A stretch of 64,000 nt of DNA from CAVRQM01 sp963822705 (GCA_963822705.1 CAWGIX010000001.1:248001-312000); one strand, 5' to 3'. Counted from the stretch's first letter, positions 46,306 to 55,246 are shown. Numbers and translations are program-made. Notes: a model not told the origin generated them from the letters alone.

Positions 46306-46682
46306 CACACAACCAACGTGAGGTTGCCATCGCCCAAGGCCGGCCCCGGCGGCACTCCCATGAAACCACACAGGCGCCGGCGCCAATCGTCAAACAGCCA
46401 AGCCCGCTCGCGCAGTTCCTGCGGGTTACGGGTCCAAACCGAAGCCTTTGCAGTATCGAGGCGGTCCGCCACTCCCGTCACGTTCGCCTCGAGCGAATAG
46501 AGCTGCGTCAGGTAGGTCAGCACCACCGCTTCTTCCGCAGGGGCCAGGTTTTGCATACGGTATTCCAGCAAACCCTCGGCCTGGAAAAATCGCCAACCCT
46601 GGAACCCGGTCGCACCGACACCGTACACCGGGTAGCCACAGAAGCGCCTGATATCGACAAGCTGATTTTCCAGGAATGCCAT
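46305..46682 (-). CDS. head-tail connector (gp6-like) small protein
   Basis: The product has 125 residues: MAFLENQLVDIRRFCGYPVY, QGWRFFQAEGLLEYRMQNLA, EEAVVLTYLTQLYSLEANVT and RLCGFMGVPPGPALG. The mainly helical composition and position just after the capsid gene fit a head-completion or adaptor protein. Its stop shares an A with the next start. Confidence 0.68.
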   Translation of the reverse strand: MAFLENQLVDIRRFCGYPVYGVGATGFQGWRFFQAEGLLEYRMQNLAPAEEAVVLTYLTQLYSLEANVTGVADRLDTAKASVWTRNPQELRERAWLFDDWRRRLCGFMGVPPGPALGDGNLTLVV

Positions 46683-46730
46683 CTCTGCGCCCCGTGTCGT
46701 GGAACCGGCTTGCGGATCAGCCGGTCGGGA

Positions 46731-48053
46731 TCACCCCTGGTGCTCAATCATGACGGCGCGCTTGAAGGTGCTGTTGGTCGCGGTGGGCACGACCTGGGGC
46801 GTCGTAGTCACGTCGCTCGGTACGCAGAAGCCGCCGATCCAGTACCAGCTTTGCGCAATGATCTGCTGCAGGCGGTCGATCGGCTCGCGCGTCACCATGC
46901 ACACATCGTCGACCACGGTGACGATGCTATCAGCCGGGCGCACATCCTCGGCGGCCATGCCGGCGAAGTCGCCCTCGATCAGCGCGCCCTTGCCGCAGAC
47001 GATCGGTCGGCGAACCAACGCGTCGTTAGCGTTCAACTTCGGCTGGACGAAAGCTTCGGTGGTGGGGATGAAGCGAAGCCCCAGGAAGTCGTTGACCATG
47101 CCGCGCTTGAACACCTGGTTGGCGCTCGTCGCACCGGTGAACAGCTGGCGGAACGCCTCGTCCGAGAACAGCTGGCGCGAGCTGATGGGGTCGAGATAGC
47201 AGTTGTAGGCGCCGTTGATCTCCGGCACGGCGTTCAGCCGCAAGGTCGCCACCGCGTTCAGTAGGCTCGCCATGTCCAGAATGTCGCCGTTCTGGATCTG
47301 ATCGGTATTGGTTCGGCCGTTGGGCCGCACGATGATGCTGGCGTTTACCGCGGTGACTGTGTTGCCGGCGGTGCCGTCGCCGACGCTGACACTGCCGGAA
47401 AAGGTTAGCACGCCGCTGACGCCGTTCGGTGCGGCCGAACTGTTCGTCGCGTCGGTGCTGACGCCGATGAGCGTGTAATCATTCAATCCCACCGATACCT
47501 GAAGCGAACTGGTGCCGCTCACCGGCACCTGCACGCCATTGACGAACACCGTCTGGAAGCCACGCACATCGTCCACCGCAACCGCGGGACCGGCGGCGCC
47601 GAGCGTAATGCGCACACGCGTGTTGCCGCCGAAATAGGCGTTGAACAGGGCGTTGCGGGCAAGTTCGTCCAGGCTGCGGGCGGCCTGTTCGCCGTTGATG
47701 GCGGCGTTTAGCAGGAACTGGTCGGCGATGCCGACCCGGTTGGTCACCATGTTGAGGTCGGTAGTCGCCGCATAGTGATTGATGGTGATCGTGTACTGCT
47801 CGATTGCGAAATTGGTCGGAGTCAGGCCGTTATCGAGGTTGGTATTGGTTGCGGGTGCCAGCGGGGTGGTGATGCTTGGCTTCAGGCCGGCGCGCGTCTT
47901 GGTCAGCGTCTCGCCGATGCCCATGGCGAATTTCTCGCGATCGGCCACGGCACGGTAGCCGAGGCGCGACTGGAGCGCGTGCTGGAACTCGCGCTCCAGA
48001 AAGCCCTGTTGAATGATCGCTTGCAGGCTCGGAGGAAAGTTCTGGATACCCAT
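46731..48053 (-). CDS. major capsid protein
   Basis: The product has 440 residues: MGIQNFPPSLQAIIQQGFLE, REKFAMGIGETLTKTRAGLK, TNFAIEQYTITINHYAATTD, INGEQAARSLDELARNALFN and QLFSDEAFRQLFTGATSANQ. A central inserted beta domain (SVGLNDYTLIGVSTDATNSS) precedes the last third (RPADSIVTVVDDVCMVTREP). Position, size and the HK97-like helix-beta pattern support the coat protein. It is intact. Confidence 0.83.
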   Translation of the reverse strand: MGIQNFPPSLQAIIQQGFLEREFQHALQSRLGYRAVADREKFAMGIGETLTKTRAGLKPSITTPLAPATNTNLDNGLTPTNFAIEQYTITINHYAATTDLNMVTNRVGIADQFLLNAAINGEQAARSLDELARNALFNAYFGGNTRVRITLGAAGPAVAVDDVRGFQTVFVNGVQVPVSGTSSLQVSVGLNDYTLIGVSTDATNSSAAPNGVSGVLTFSGSVSVGDGTAGNTVTAVNASIIVRPNGRTNTDQIQNGDILDMASLLNAVATLRLNAVPEINGAYNCYLDPISSRQLFSDEAFRQLFTGATSANQVFKRGMVNDFLGLRFIPTTEAFVQPKLNANDALVRRPIVCGKGALIEGDFAGMAAEDVRPADSIVTVVDDVCMVTREPIDRLQQIIAQSWYWIGGFCVPSDVTTTPQVVPTATNSTFKRAVMIEHQG

Positions 48054-48077
48054 GCTAGTGTTCCTGTCCGTTTAGGG

Positions 48078-48466
48078 TCAGAGGCGGCGCAGCAGCTCGG
48101 TGCGCGCCGTCCGCCATTCCTCGTACGTCATGTCCGTGGCACGGCGCGGTTTCGGCGGCTGCGCCGGGGGAGCGCTGGCGGCACTGGAAGAGGAACCGAC
48201 GAAGCGCCCGAAAGGCGGAACAGCCAGGGTTTCGCGCGCTTGAGCTGGGCCATCAGCGCGGGCGCGCCGACGACATCGCCATGCTCGTCCAGCGCGAGGT
48301 CGCCGGCATCGAGCAGTTTCAGCCCGTCCAAATCCACCATGCCGGCACGCATCGCCTCGGCACGCAGGCCGGTACGAACCAGAGCCGTTCGATGCACCGC
48401 CTGCATGTCCGCCAGCTGGCGTTCCAACGCCGCCACTCTGTCGTCGGGCGTCGTCTCGTCGCTCAT
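48078..48466 (-). pseudogene. scaffold-like head protein, frameshifted
   Basis: Corrected length is about 128 residues. The first part, MSDETTPDDRVAALERQLAD and RTGLRAEAMRAGMVDLDGLK, is a helical, acidic segment like phage scaffolds. The end in another frame (SSAASAPPAQPPKPRRATDM, TYEEWRTARTELLRRL) is a basic tail. One extra or missing base near 48205 separates them. The ATG overlaps the portal stop by four bases and the gene precedes the coat gene. Confidence 0.66.
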
Positions 48467-49874
48467 GGGCTCTCCTGCGGGCTGATCCGCGCCAGCTCGT
48501 CCGGCACGTCCTGGATGTCGTAGATGTCGGCCAGCGATTTCACCGCCGTCTCGCGGCTGAGCAGACCGGCCTGTGTGAGCGTCGCCAGAGTTTGCGCGTC
48601 GTTGGCAAGATCCGGCGCAGTAGGCGTCACCAGGCGCGGCCACATAAGGCTGAGGCGGGCTGTCGGATCGAGCGGCTCAATCGTCTCGCCCAACACTTTC
48701 AGCGGAAACACGCTCGAGGCGCGCACGACCATGCCGGCCAGCTGCACGAGGGCCGCCCCGTAGCTGACGCGCAATCGGTCAGCGAGCCAGATCAAACCTT
48801 GGTTCATCAATTCCAGCGCGCGACCGCTTTGGGCAGCGGAGAGTCGTTCGGCGCTGGCGCGGTTGCCGTGTACGCCTTCCAGCGCGAACTCGCGCAGGGC
48901 GCGGACGTATTCGATGACCGCCTGCGCCGCGGTGCCACCAATTTCCAACAGCTTGGCGTCGCCGCCCTGACCCACAACCAGCGCATTGCCGCCGCCGCGA
49001 ATGAAATCGCCATCCGGCGCGGCCGGCTCACGCACTAGAAGCAGCGGATCGGACGAATATTTCAGACCGCGCCCGGCCTGCGACAACTGATAGTCGATTT
49101 CGATGCTCGTCTCGACGGCGGGCGCAAAGGTGCAGCGCGCCGTCGACATCGTCGCCGATTCCGTTCGGTCCGCCCGGCAAATTGCGGATCCAGGCGATCG
49201 GCACGAAGCCGAGGCCGTGGCGCACGCTGCGCGCCTCGTCGAGTTCGGGCGGCAGCCGTGCATCTCCGGTCGGCACCGGTATGTACCAGTTTTCCGCATC
49301 GTCGTCCCACTGGCGTACGAACCAGTAAAAACCCTGCGGCTCGCAATCGTCGTAGCCGCGCGCCGCGAGCACCCGGCCAGCGACTTTGTAACGTTCTGTG
49401 ATGCGCAGCAGCCGATCGGGCTGTTGCGGGTCCCATTCCGGGGTCAGGAACTTCGTATCGACGACCTTGAAGAAGACACGGCCGCGCAGCACGCGCATCC
49501 AGATCGCGACGCTGCCCACGCTGCCGGCGCGCGCCGCCTCCAGCATCACGCCGTTCAGGCCGGACTCTCGCGCCACGTCGCCCAGCACGCTGCGCGCGCG
49601 TGGGTCGGGAGAGTCCAGCGCCGGGAAAGTGACCGTCACCGAATAGCAGGCTTACGGAGTCATCCACCACGATGCGCGCCAGGGGATAGCGCACGCTGGG
49701 GCGGCGCTGACGTAGCGGAATGTACTCGCCGCCGGCGCCGCGCTCCTCGTGGAACTCGTACGGCAGCACGTCGTAGAGCCGTCCTTCGAGCACGCGCTGC
49801 AAGATGTCCAGGCGGCGCACGCGGTCATCGTAATCGGCGTCGCTGCCGATTTGTGCGCAGATCGTCTCGAACAT
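48463..49874 (-). pseudogene. portal protein, frameshifted
   Basis: Corrected length is about 470 residues. Pieces in three frames, in order: MFETICAQIGSDADYDDRVR with ILQRVLEGRLYDVLPYEFHE; FPALDSPDPRARSVLGDVAR with GYDDCEPQGFYWFVRQWDDD and LGFVPIAWIRNLPGG; then EIDYQLSQAGRGLKYSSDPL with AAQAVIEYVRALREFALEGV and ETAVKSLADIYDIQDVPDEL. Frame breaks are near 49626 (extra T in a T run) and 49138. This matches portal proteins that form the DNA entry ring. The order terminase-portal-scaffold-coat is standard. Confidence 0.76.
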
Positions 49875-49988
49875 TCGGCGTCCTTTAGGATTATCGGCGG
49901 TTCCCGTCGGAGCCTCATCCCAGCCCTCTCCCTCCAAGCGGGGACAGGGGGTGCTACCTTGGGAGGACGGTCGGTGACGGTCCTTCCG

Positions 49989-51449
49989 CTAACGGCCCAA
50001 CAAGTCGACCCGCAGCCGCCGCGCTTCGCTGCCGGGCTCTTCCACGAGCGCAAAAGCGCGGGCGAGTGCGTCGACTTGGTCGTCCTTGCGGCCGTGCGGA
50101 AAATCGCGCAGCTCGTTGAGCAGATCCGCCGTCCACTCCGCCCGCACGGCGCTCATGACACCCGCCTCCACCTGCGCGCTGACCGGTCCGGCACGCAGAA
50201 TTTTGCTGCCGCTCTCCGGACTGGCGCTGACGTGATATCCGGCGAGCCGGCGGCGCAGATGGGCCACCTGCTGCTTGCCGGCCTGCCCGGGATCCTGAGG
50301 CAAGCCGATCCGCACCTGACGACCATCCGCCGCGGCGGTGGCCAAAATCGCCTGCTCCACGGCTAGCGGCCCGCCGCGAAAGCGAACCACGTCAAGCACG
50401 CAGAGGCCGCCCGCAACGCGCCCGAGTTTCAGGCCCACGGTCCAATCCGGGTCGCCACCCTCGCCTGCTTCAGTGGCGGCGAGATCCCAGGCGCGCACGG
50501 AGGGGCACGGCGGCGGCGGCTCGTCCGAAAGGGTGATCCGTTCGGGGCGAAACAGCGTCCCGGCATCCGGGCGGGGCTGCTGCTGGAACAGCGCGTGCCA
50601 CCTCCGCTCGCCCATGTCCCGGCGCTTGCGTGCGAGCAATGCCGCGTCTTCCAATTCCGGCCACAACGGCGCGCCCGGCACCCGGCCGAGCGGGTCGTCG
50701 TCCTCGGCCAGCGCCGGAAGGCGCAGGACGGTCCAGTTCTCGCCGCCGGCCAGCAGCCGACCGCCCAGATCGTCTTCATGCCAGCGCGTCATGACCAGCA
50801 CGATCCGCCCGCCCGGCTTCAGCCGAGGGACGAGGTCGGACTGATACCACTGCCACAAGCTCTCGCGGGCGCCGGCGCTGTCGGCCTCAAGGTGGCCCTT
50901 CACAGGGTCGTCGATCAGCACGAGGTCGGCGCGGCGCCCGACAATGGGGCCACGAACGCCCGCGCCAAAATAACTCCCGCCGTCCTGCAGGCTCCAGTTT
51001 CCCGCGGCCCGCTCGTCGCGGGCCAGTGCCACGCCGAGAGTCTCGGCGTGCTCTTGCACCAACATACGGGCGCGTCGCCCAAAAGACCGGACCAGGGACT
51101 CCGTGTGGCACGCCGCGATAATGCTGTGGCCGCGATGGCGGTGCAGCCACCACCCCGGTAGCAGGACGCTACAATAGGTGGATTTCGCACTGCCGGGCGG
51201 CATGACGACCAGCAGGCGGTCGCTCTCCTGATCCGCGAGGCGCCGCAGCTCGTTCAGTAGCAGTCGATGATGCACCGCCGGCTGCATCGGCGCCAATGCC
51301 AAGCCGGCCCATTCCTCGAGACGCAAGCCAGATGTCGCCGTATCGGCACCGTCGGGCTGCCAGCGCTTGGGTGACGGCACCGCCAAGCAGGCTCCCGATT
51401 TTGACGAAAACGGCGGCTGCGAGCTGTCTGCCCGCACGCCGCCGATCAT
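49989..51449 (-). CDS. phage terminase large subunit
   Basis: This DNA-packaging ATPase/nuclease has 486 residues and is intact. Walker A is MPPGSAKST (about 83-91), Walker B is LVLIDDPVKG (Asp180, Asp181), and the sensor-like MTRWHEDDLGGRLL follows. The nuclease domain has RAWDLAATEAGEGGDPDWTV (Asp322) and HGRKDDQVDALARAFAL near the C-terminus, typical of phage terminases with an RNase H-like fold. No small subunit is obvious upstream, where RlpA and NUDIX genes intervene. Confidence 0.92.
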   Translation of the reverse strand: MIGGVRADSSQPPFSSKSGACLAVPSPKRWQPDGADTATSGLRLEEWAGLALAPMQPAVHHRLLLNELRRLADQESDRLLVVMPPGSAKSTYCSVLLPGWWLHRHRGHSIIAACHTESLVRSFGRRARMLVQEHAETLGVALARDERAAGNWSLQDGGSYFGAGVRGPIVGRRADLVLIDDPVKGHLEADSAGARESLWQWYQSDLVPRLKPGGRIVLVMTRWHEDDLGGRLLAGGENWTVLRLPALAEDDDPLGRVPGAPLWPELEDAALLARKRRDMGERRWHALFQQQPRPDAGTLFRPERITLSDEPPPPCPSVRAWDLAATEAGEGGDPDWTVGLKLGRVAGGLCVLDVVRFRGGPLAVEQAILATAAADGRQVRIGLPQDPGQAGKQQVAHLRRRLAGYHVSASPESGSKILRAGPVSAQVEAGVMSAVRAEWTADLLNELRDFPHGRKDDQVDALARAFALVEEPGSEARRLRVDLLGR

Positions 51450-51890
51450 GGGTGAAGACTTACCTTAAACTGGGCAGCCCGGTCAAGGAAAATCGTCCTG
51501 CCCGCTGAATTTTATTTTCGTCAAGCCGGAGCGGGGGATGAATTGGTGGGAAATGAGGGAAACCAATAGTTTTACCCCCATTGTGTGAAGCTTGAAGTCA
51601 AATGCCGACACACTGTCGCCGCAATGCTGCGTATGCTTTGAGAACATCGTTCGATCGTTGCTGATGAATGTTCCCGCTCTGCATTGGGAAACTGTTCTGT
51701 TCGATTGCGCGACGGCAGGGAACGCCTCTCCTAGTCTAGTAAACGGTTCGGCGATTCTGGGTTGATCTTGGGGACCGACTTGGGCCTTATGCAGGACCCC
51801 CGGTTTTTTCATTCGCGGGGGGTAGATCTTTTGCCCCGGCGTCCCGTCCACGGACGCAATCGGGGCGCCCAACCTGGAGAGGAAAAAGCG
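51450..51890. other. intergenic region between terminase and rlpA-like gene
   Basis: About 440 bases with no convincing gene. It is locally more A/T-rich than the surrounding coding DNA and separates divergent genes, so it may contain promoters for both the phage late operon and the plus-strand rlpA-like gene. The latter's ribosome-binding site GGAGAGG lies at the right end. Confidence 0.5.
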
Positions 51891-52517
51891 ATGATCGCTC
51901 GTGCGACGCTGGCTTTGATCCTGGCCTGCCCCGCCGCAACCTCCGTGCTCGTCGCCCCGCATCGCGCAGAAGCGACCATCCGGGATGGCTCGCAGGGTAC
52001 GCCGACGGTCCGCGCCAAGCGGAGCAAGATCGGAGGCATATCGGCCACCCGCAGGGTCAGGGGACAAATGCAGCATGCTGCATTCCGAATGGGCCGCCGC
52101 GAGGGCACCAGCCTGCCTGTGCCTTTCGACGACGGGCTCGCCTATGACACGCCGCGGGGACCAGACGGGCGGCCGATCGCGGCCACATCGGCCATGCCGA
52201 TACCGCTGGCCTATTCGCCGAACGGCCGCCCGGCACAGGTCGGCCTTGCCAGTTGGTATGGCGGGCCGCGCTGGCAGGGCCACATGACGAGCGACGGTGG
52301 GCGCTACGACGAAACCAAGCTCACCGCGGCGCATGCGAGCCTGCCGTTCGGGAGCCAGGTACGCGTGTGCCTAATCGGCAGCGACCGGGAGGTGATCGTT
52401 ACCATTACGGACCGCCCGGGCACTCGGCGACGCATCATCGACCTGAGCCGAGGTGCGGCGCAGGCGCTCGGCATCCTTTCCCGGGGCATTGCAACGGTGT
52501 CGCTCGAGCCGCTCTAA
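51891..52517 (+). CDS. septal ring lytic transglycosylase RlpA-like, DPBB domain
   Basis: The product has 208 residues. The N-terminus MIARATLALILACPAATSVL is a Sec signal; it ends in Ala-type cleavage rather than an obvious lipobox. The C-terminal double-psi beta-barrel has VGLASWYGGPRWQGHMTSDG, GRYDETKLTAAHASLPFGSQ, VIVTITDRPGTRRRIIDLSR and GAAQALGI, the RlpA pattern, including the Asp in TITDRPG. It is the only plus-strand gene inside the prophage interval. It may be host-derived cargo or mark a gap where early genes were lost. Confidence 0.86.
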   Translation: MIARATLALILACPAATSVLVAPHRAEATIRDGSQGTPTVRAKRSKIGGISATRRVRGQMQHAAFRMGRREGTSLPVPFDDGLAYDTPRGPDGRPIAATSAMPIPLAYSPNGRPAQVGLASWYGGPRWQGHMTSDGGRYDETKLTAAHASLPFGSQVRVCLIGSDREVIVTITDRPGTRRRIIDLSRGAAQALGILSRGIATVSLEPL

Positions 52518-52659
52518 TCCGCGGGCGATGAAGGTTCAAATCGACCTATTCCTTGGCGAAACCAGGAGCGGGTCGCCTTAACCGTAGGTCCAAACGGGTA
52601 CGTCCGGAGCGAGTTCTCAATCTTATGGCGTGCGTTTTGGCACCGGTCAGCACGCACGC

Positions 52660-53319
52660 TTAGCCGTTAGCCGGAACGGCAATGCTCCGCACGAGGTCGG
52701 CACGATGCAGACTCGCCCAGTAGAGCAGAATGATAGTTTTGGCGTCCATGATCTCGCCCTGGTCAATCATAGCCAGCGCCTCGTCGAGCGTCGGCTCTAG
52801 GATAAAAATGTCTTCGCCTTCCTGGGCCAGCCCGCCGCCAACTCCGGTGCGATCGGACGCATTGTAGATAGCGACGAAAAACGCCACCCGCTCGGTGACG
52901 CTGCCTGGGCTCATGAAAGCGTCCAGGATTTTCCGTGGGCTGGCCACAGTGACCCCCGCCTCCTGCTCCGCCTCGGCACGGATCGCCTCCTCCGCCGTCA
53001 GCCCTTCCAACTCGTGGTCGTTCAGCAGCCCGGCCGGGACCTCGACCAGCTGGCCGCGCTCGCTCCTGTACGTGTTCGGTGCATTGACGTAAACGGGATA
53101 GCGAAACTGGCGTACTAGCAGCACGCAGTCCCGCGCGGGATCATATAGCAGGATTGCGGCGCCGTTCCCGCGGTCGTAGGTCTCCCGGTATAGGTTCTGC
53201 CATTCGCCGTTCCGCCTTCGATACTCGATGGCGGCGCGTCGCAGCACCGAGAGACTGGTGCGGGCCAGCTCCTCCACCCGCACCGTCCTTATCCCCTCCG
53301 CGTCGTCTCCTGGCTCCAT
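52660..53319 (-). CDS. NUDIX hydrolase, NudK-like
   Basis: The product has about 219 residues, close to GDP-mannose/ADP-ribose pyrophosphatases. NRETYDRG-like sequence (YRETYDRGNGAAILLYDPAR), VLLVRQFRYPVYVNAPNTYR, VEVPAGLLNDHELEGLTAEE and AIRAEAEQEAGVTVASP form the Nudix box region (G...REAxE type here AEAEQEAG). FMSPGSVTERVAFFVAIYNA is NudK-like. Here the Nudix box reads EEAIRAEAEQEAG, so one common Arg-Glu position is Ala. It follows the DUF6362 gene closely. A longer start at 53364 would overlap that gene by 14 bases. Confidence 0.8.
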   Translation of the reverse strand: MEPGDDAEGIRTVRVEELARTSLSVLRRAAIEYRRRNGEWQNLYRETYDRGNGAAILLYDPARDCVLLVRQFRYPVYVNAPNTYRSERGQLVEVPAGLLNDHELEGLTAEEAIRAEAEQEAGVTVASPRKILDAFMSPGSVTERVAFFVAIYNASDRTGVGGGLAQEGEDIFILEPTLDEALAMIDQGEIMDAKTIILLYWASLHRADLVRSIAVPANG

Positions 53320-53350
53320 CCTCCGACGCTTCCCCAAAATTGTCGCCCGG

Positions 53351-53848
53351 TTAGGCTCGCGCATCTTGCGCCAGCTTCTGCCGCCCTGCCAGTGCGGCTC
53401 GGGACAGGCCAACCAGGATCCAGCCGATCCCCTCGCCGTGCCAGCGCTGTACGGCCCGGTGGTCGGCGGAGAGGAGGCCGCCGAGGCGGCGCCAGCTGAA
53501 TAGGTGCCGATCCGTCCTCGGGTCGATCAGGGCCCGGGCACCTACGATGCGGCGCAGGACGTAGCGGTCGTTCGGGATTAACCCGAGCCATCCCCAGGCT
53601 TCGTCCATCGCCCCGATCCGCGTCGCGGAGGGGACCGGCAATCGCAGCCGCTTGCCCGGAGCTGCGTCCTCCAGTTCGCAGGCGGCTCGCAGCACTTCGA
53701 GAGAGGAGGAGCGAAGCCGTGTCGAAGGTCCTGTATTCGGCAGGCACATCAGTGTGCGGCCGGCCTCTTCCAGGCGGGCGACGACCCAGTCGGCATCAGC
53801 GTCGGGCACCGAGGCGGCACGAACCGCTGCGCAGATCGGTTTGTTCAT
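53351..53848 (-). CDS. DUF6362 phage protein
   Basis: The product has 165 residues from MNKPICAAVRAASVPDADAD. The core VVARLEEAGRTLMCLPNTGP, RIGAMDEAWGWLGLIPNDRY, VLRRIVGARALIDPRTDRHL and FSWRRLGGLLSADHRAVQRW is the DUF6362 pattern. It has a C-terminal helix-turn-helix look and is commonly encoded just before terminase genes in alphaproteobacterial prophages. Its ATG overlaps the preceding small gene (ATGA). The role may be transcriptional or in packaging initiation. Confidence 0.8.
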   Translation of the reverse strand: MNKPICAAVRAASVPDADADWVVARLEEAGRTLMCLPNTGPSTRLRSSSLEVLRAACELEDAAPGKRLRLPVPSATRIGAMDEAWGWLGLIPNDRYVLRRIVGARALIDPRTDRHLFSWRRLGGLLSADHRAVQRWHGEGIGWILVGLSRAALAGRQKLAQDARA

Positions 53849-54027
53849 TCGCCCCCCTCCTCGGCGGGCGAGTCCCATCCGCTCGCACCCCAGCCTGGCC
53901 ACGGCAGGCCCTCCAACACAGTTCCCGCCACCAGTAGCGACCATGAAGCAGGATCTCCGGGCGGCAGCGGCCCCCGTCCTGGATTGCCGTTCCGTTGCTC
54001 GGAATTCTCGCCCGCCCATGCGTCCAT
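53845..54027 (-). CDS. small phage protein beside the control region
   Basis: The product has 60 residues (MDAWAGENSEQRNGNPGRGP, then GDPASWSLLVAGTVLEGLPW). The ATG at 54027 follows AGGGAG, so it is a real translation unit. It is the first gene left of the operators and overlaps the DUF6362 start by four bases. No known domain is recognised. Confidence 0.65.
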   Translation of the reverse strand: MDAWAGENSEQRNGNPGRGPLPPGDPASWSLLVAGTVLEGLPWPGWGASGWDSPAEEGGE

Positions 54028-54058
54028 GGTGCACTCCCTTTACAGTGTGACCCGAGCT

Positions 54059-54121
54059 AGTTAGTATTGCTAACTGCAGCTTGTCAAGAGAATTTCACCT
54101 TGAAGGGTTAGCCAATCTGAC
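54059..54121. promoter_or_regulatory. operator region between XRE regulator and phage operon
   Basis: A perfect palindrome AGTTAG-TATTG-CTAACT occupies 54059-54075. A second, imperfect copy GTTAG-CCAAT-CTGAC at 54107-54121 ends four bases before the regulator's ATG. Both have 5-base spacers and share the GTTAG half-site. They flank the divergent start regions, as expected for autoregulated phage repressor operators. Confidence 0.68.
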
Positions 54122-54125
54122 TTAA

Positions 54126-54500
54126 ATGGAGGAGATGGATGATGAAGGCGCGGGTTCGCGTATCCGGACGGCACGGCTGGAGCGGGGCATGACTCAGGCC
54201 GACTTGGCCCGGTCAGTCGGGGTAACCCGGAGCGCCGTGGCGCAATGGGAGACGGACCGTGCCGGCCAGATCCGAGGCAACCTGGCCCGGATCGCCTCAG
54301 CCTTGGGCGTGTCGATCGGCCATATCGTTAATGGCGAACCGCAGGCAGACGCGCAGGCGGAACACGGCTCTGAGTTGGCGCTGCTACGGCTCTATCGGGA
54401 GTGCGACGAGGCCGACCGGCAGTGGCTGTTGCAGACGGCCCTGCGGCTGAGCCGAAGCCGCGGGGCTAGGGGGTCTAAGGGCGGTGGTCAATCGGCATAA
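54126..54500 (+). CDS. XRE family transcriptional regulator (phage repressor-like)
   Basis: The product has 124 residues. The helix-turn-helix is RTARLERGMTQADLARSVGV followed by TRSAVAQWETDRAGQIRGNL (residues about 13-52), then ARIASALGVSIGHIVNGE. The C-terminus (LLRLYRECDEADRQWLLQTA) is a helical dimer-type region; there is no S24 domain. It diverges from the phage operon across two palindromes. An ATG at 54135 is an alternative start. Its 3' end overlaps the opposing aldolase gene by 13 bases. Confidence 0.87.
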   Translation: MEEMDDEGAGSRIRTARLERGMTQADLARSVGVTRSAVAQWETDRAGQIRGNLARIASALGVSIGHIVNGEPQADAQAEHGSELALLRLYRECDEADRQWLLQTALRLSRSRGARGSKGGGQSA

Positions 54501-55246
54501 TTTTCACCGCTTCTGTCGAGCAGCCGACGCACCTCCGCGAAATGCAGTGCGGCGGCATCGCCGTAAGCCTCCCAGCCCCGGGCGGTCGCCTCCGCCACTT
54601 CGTCCGGCAGCACTGCCAGCTTTTGGCCGGAACCGTATGCCAGCATGAGCGTCCGGCAGGCGCGTTCGAGGTAGTAGAAATCGTCGAACGCCTCGGCCAC
54701 GGTCGGGGCCACGACCAGAATGCCATGATTACCCATGATCAGCCGCTGCTTGTCGCCCAACGCGCGGGCTAGCCGCTCGCCCTCGGCCTGATGATCGGCG
54801 ATGCCACCGTACTCGCGGTCGATCGCCACGCGACGGAAATAGCGGGCGGTGTTCTGGTCGATCGGCAGAATCTCCGGGTTCGCCAGGGTGGCGAGCGCGG
54901 TCCCGTATGGCGGATGCAGGTGCAATATGCAGCGTGCTTGCGGCAGCAGCGCGTGAATGCGGCTGTGGATAAACCAAGCCGACGGGTCCGGCGCCTCGGG
55001 GCGCTCCAACATCGTTTTGTCGTGCGAATCGAGGTGCAGCAGGTCCGAAGCCCGGATACGAGAAAAATGCATCCAGCGCGGGTTGATCAGGAACCGGCTG
55101 CCCTCCTCGTCGGTGGCGACGCTGAAATGGTTGGCGACGGCTTCGTGCCAGCCATTGAGTACCGAGAGGCGGAATGCTGCCGCGAGCTCGGTGCGCAGTT
55201 GCCACTCCCGCGAGTCGCGCACTGGACGGAACGTGGTGACGGACAC
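54488..55246 (-). CDS. class II aldolase/adducin family protein
   Basis: The product has 252 residues. A GTG at 55246 is chosen because GGAGG lies five bases before it; an upstream ATG would give 281 residues. The domain (FRPVRDSREWQLRTELAAAF, WHEAVANHFSVATDEEGSRF, IHSRIHALLPQARCILHLHP, YGTALATLANPEILPIDQNT, LIMGNHGILVVAPTVAEAFD) has the Zn-binding HLHPPYG and GNHG blocks. Such aldolases act on sugar phosphates or carboxylated sugars, or as decarboxylases. The substrate here is unknown. It diverges from the Rieske gene. Confidence 0.86.
   Translation of the reverse strand: MSVTTFRPVRDSREWQLRTELAAAFRLSVLNGWHEAVANHFSVATDEEGSRFLINPRWMHFSRIRASDLLHLDSHDKTMLERPEAPDPSAWFIHSRIHALLPQARCILHLHPPYGTALATLANPEILPIDQNTARYFRRVAIDREYGGIADHQAEGERLARALGDKQRLIMGNHGILVVAPTVAEAFDDFYYLERACRTLMLAYGSGQKLAVLPDEVAEATARGWEAYGDAAALHFAEVRRLLDRSGENYAD

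Larger units (their letters stand above)
16071..54500 (-). mobile_element. contractile-tailed prophage, late genes only
   Basis: A single minus-strand late operon runs from the terminase (51449) through head, connector, sheath, tube, hub, baseplate, fibre and lysis genes to a glycosyltransferase (16071). A short control region with an XRE regulator sits at the right edge (54126). Gene order follows P2/Mu-like contractile phages. I see no integrase, transposase, replication or recombination gene and no tRNA at the edges, so ends are set by gene content. At least 15 single-base frame breaks and one in-frame stop affect it. RlpA (51891) and NUDIX (52660) genes lie between the control region and the terminase. 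Confidence 0.88.

Noticed and set aside
44672..46393. A single 573-residue minus-strand protein spanning several connector genes
   Set aside because: Only the stretches 45670-45105 and 44818-44672 in that frame look protein-like. The rest is Arg-rich shadow sequence of better genes with coupled starts.
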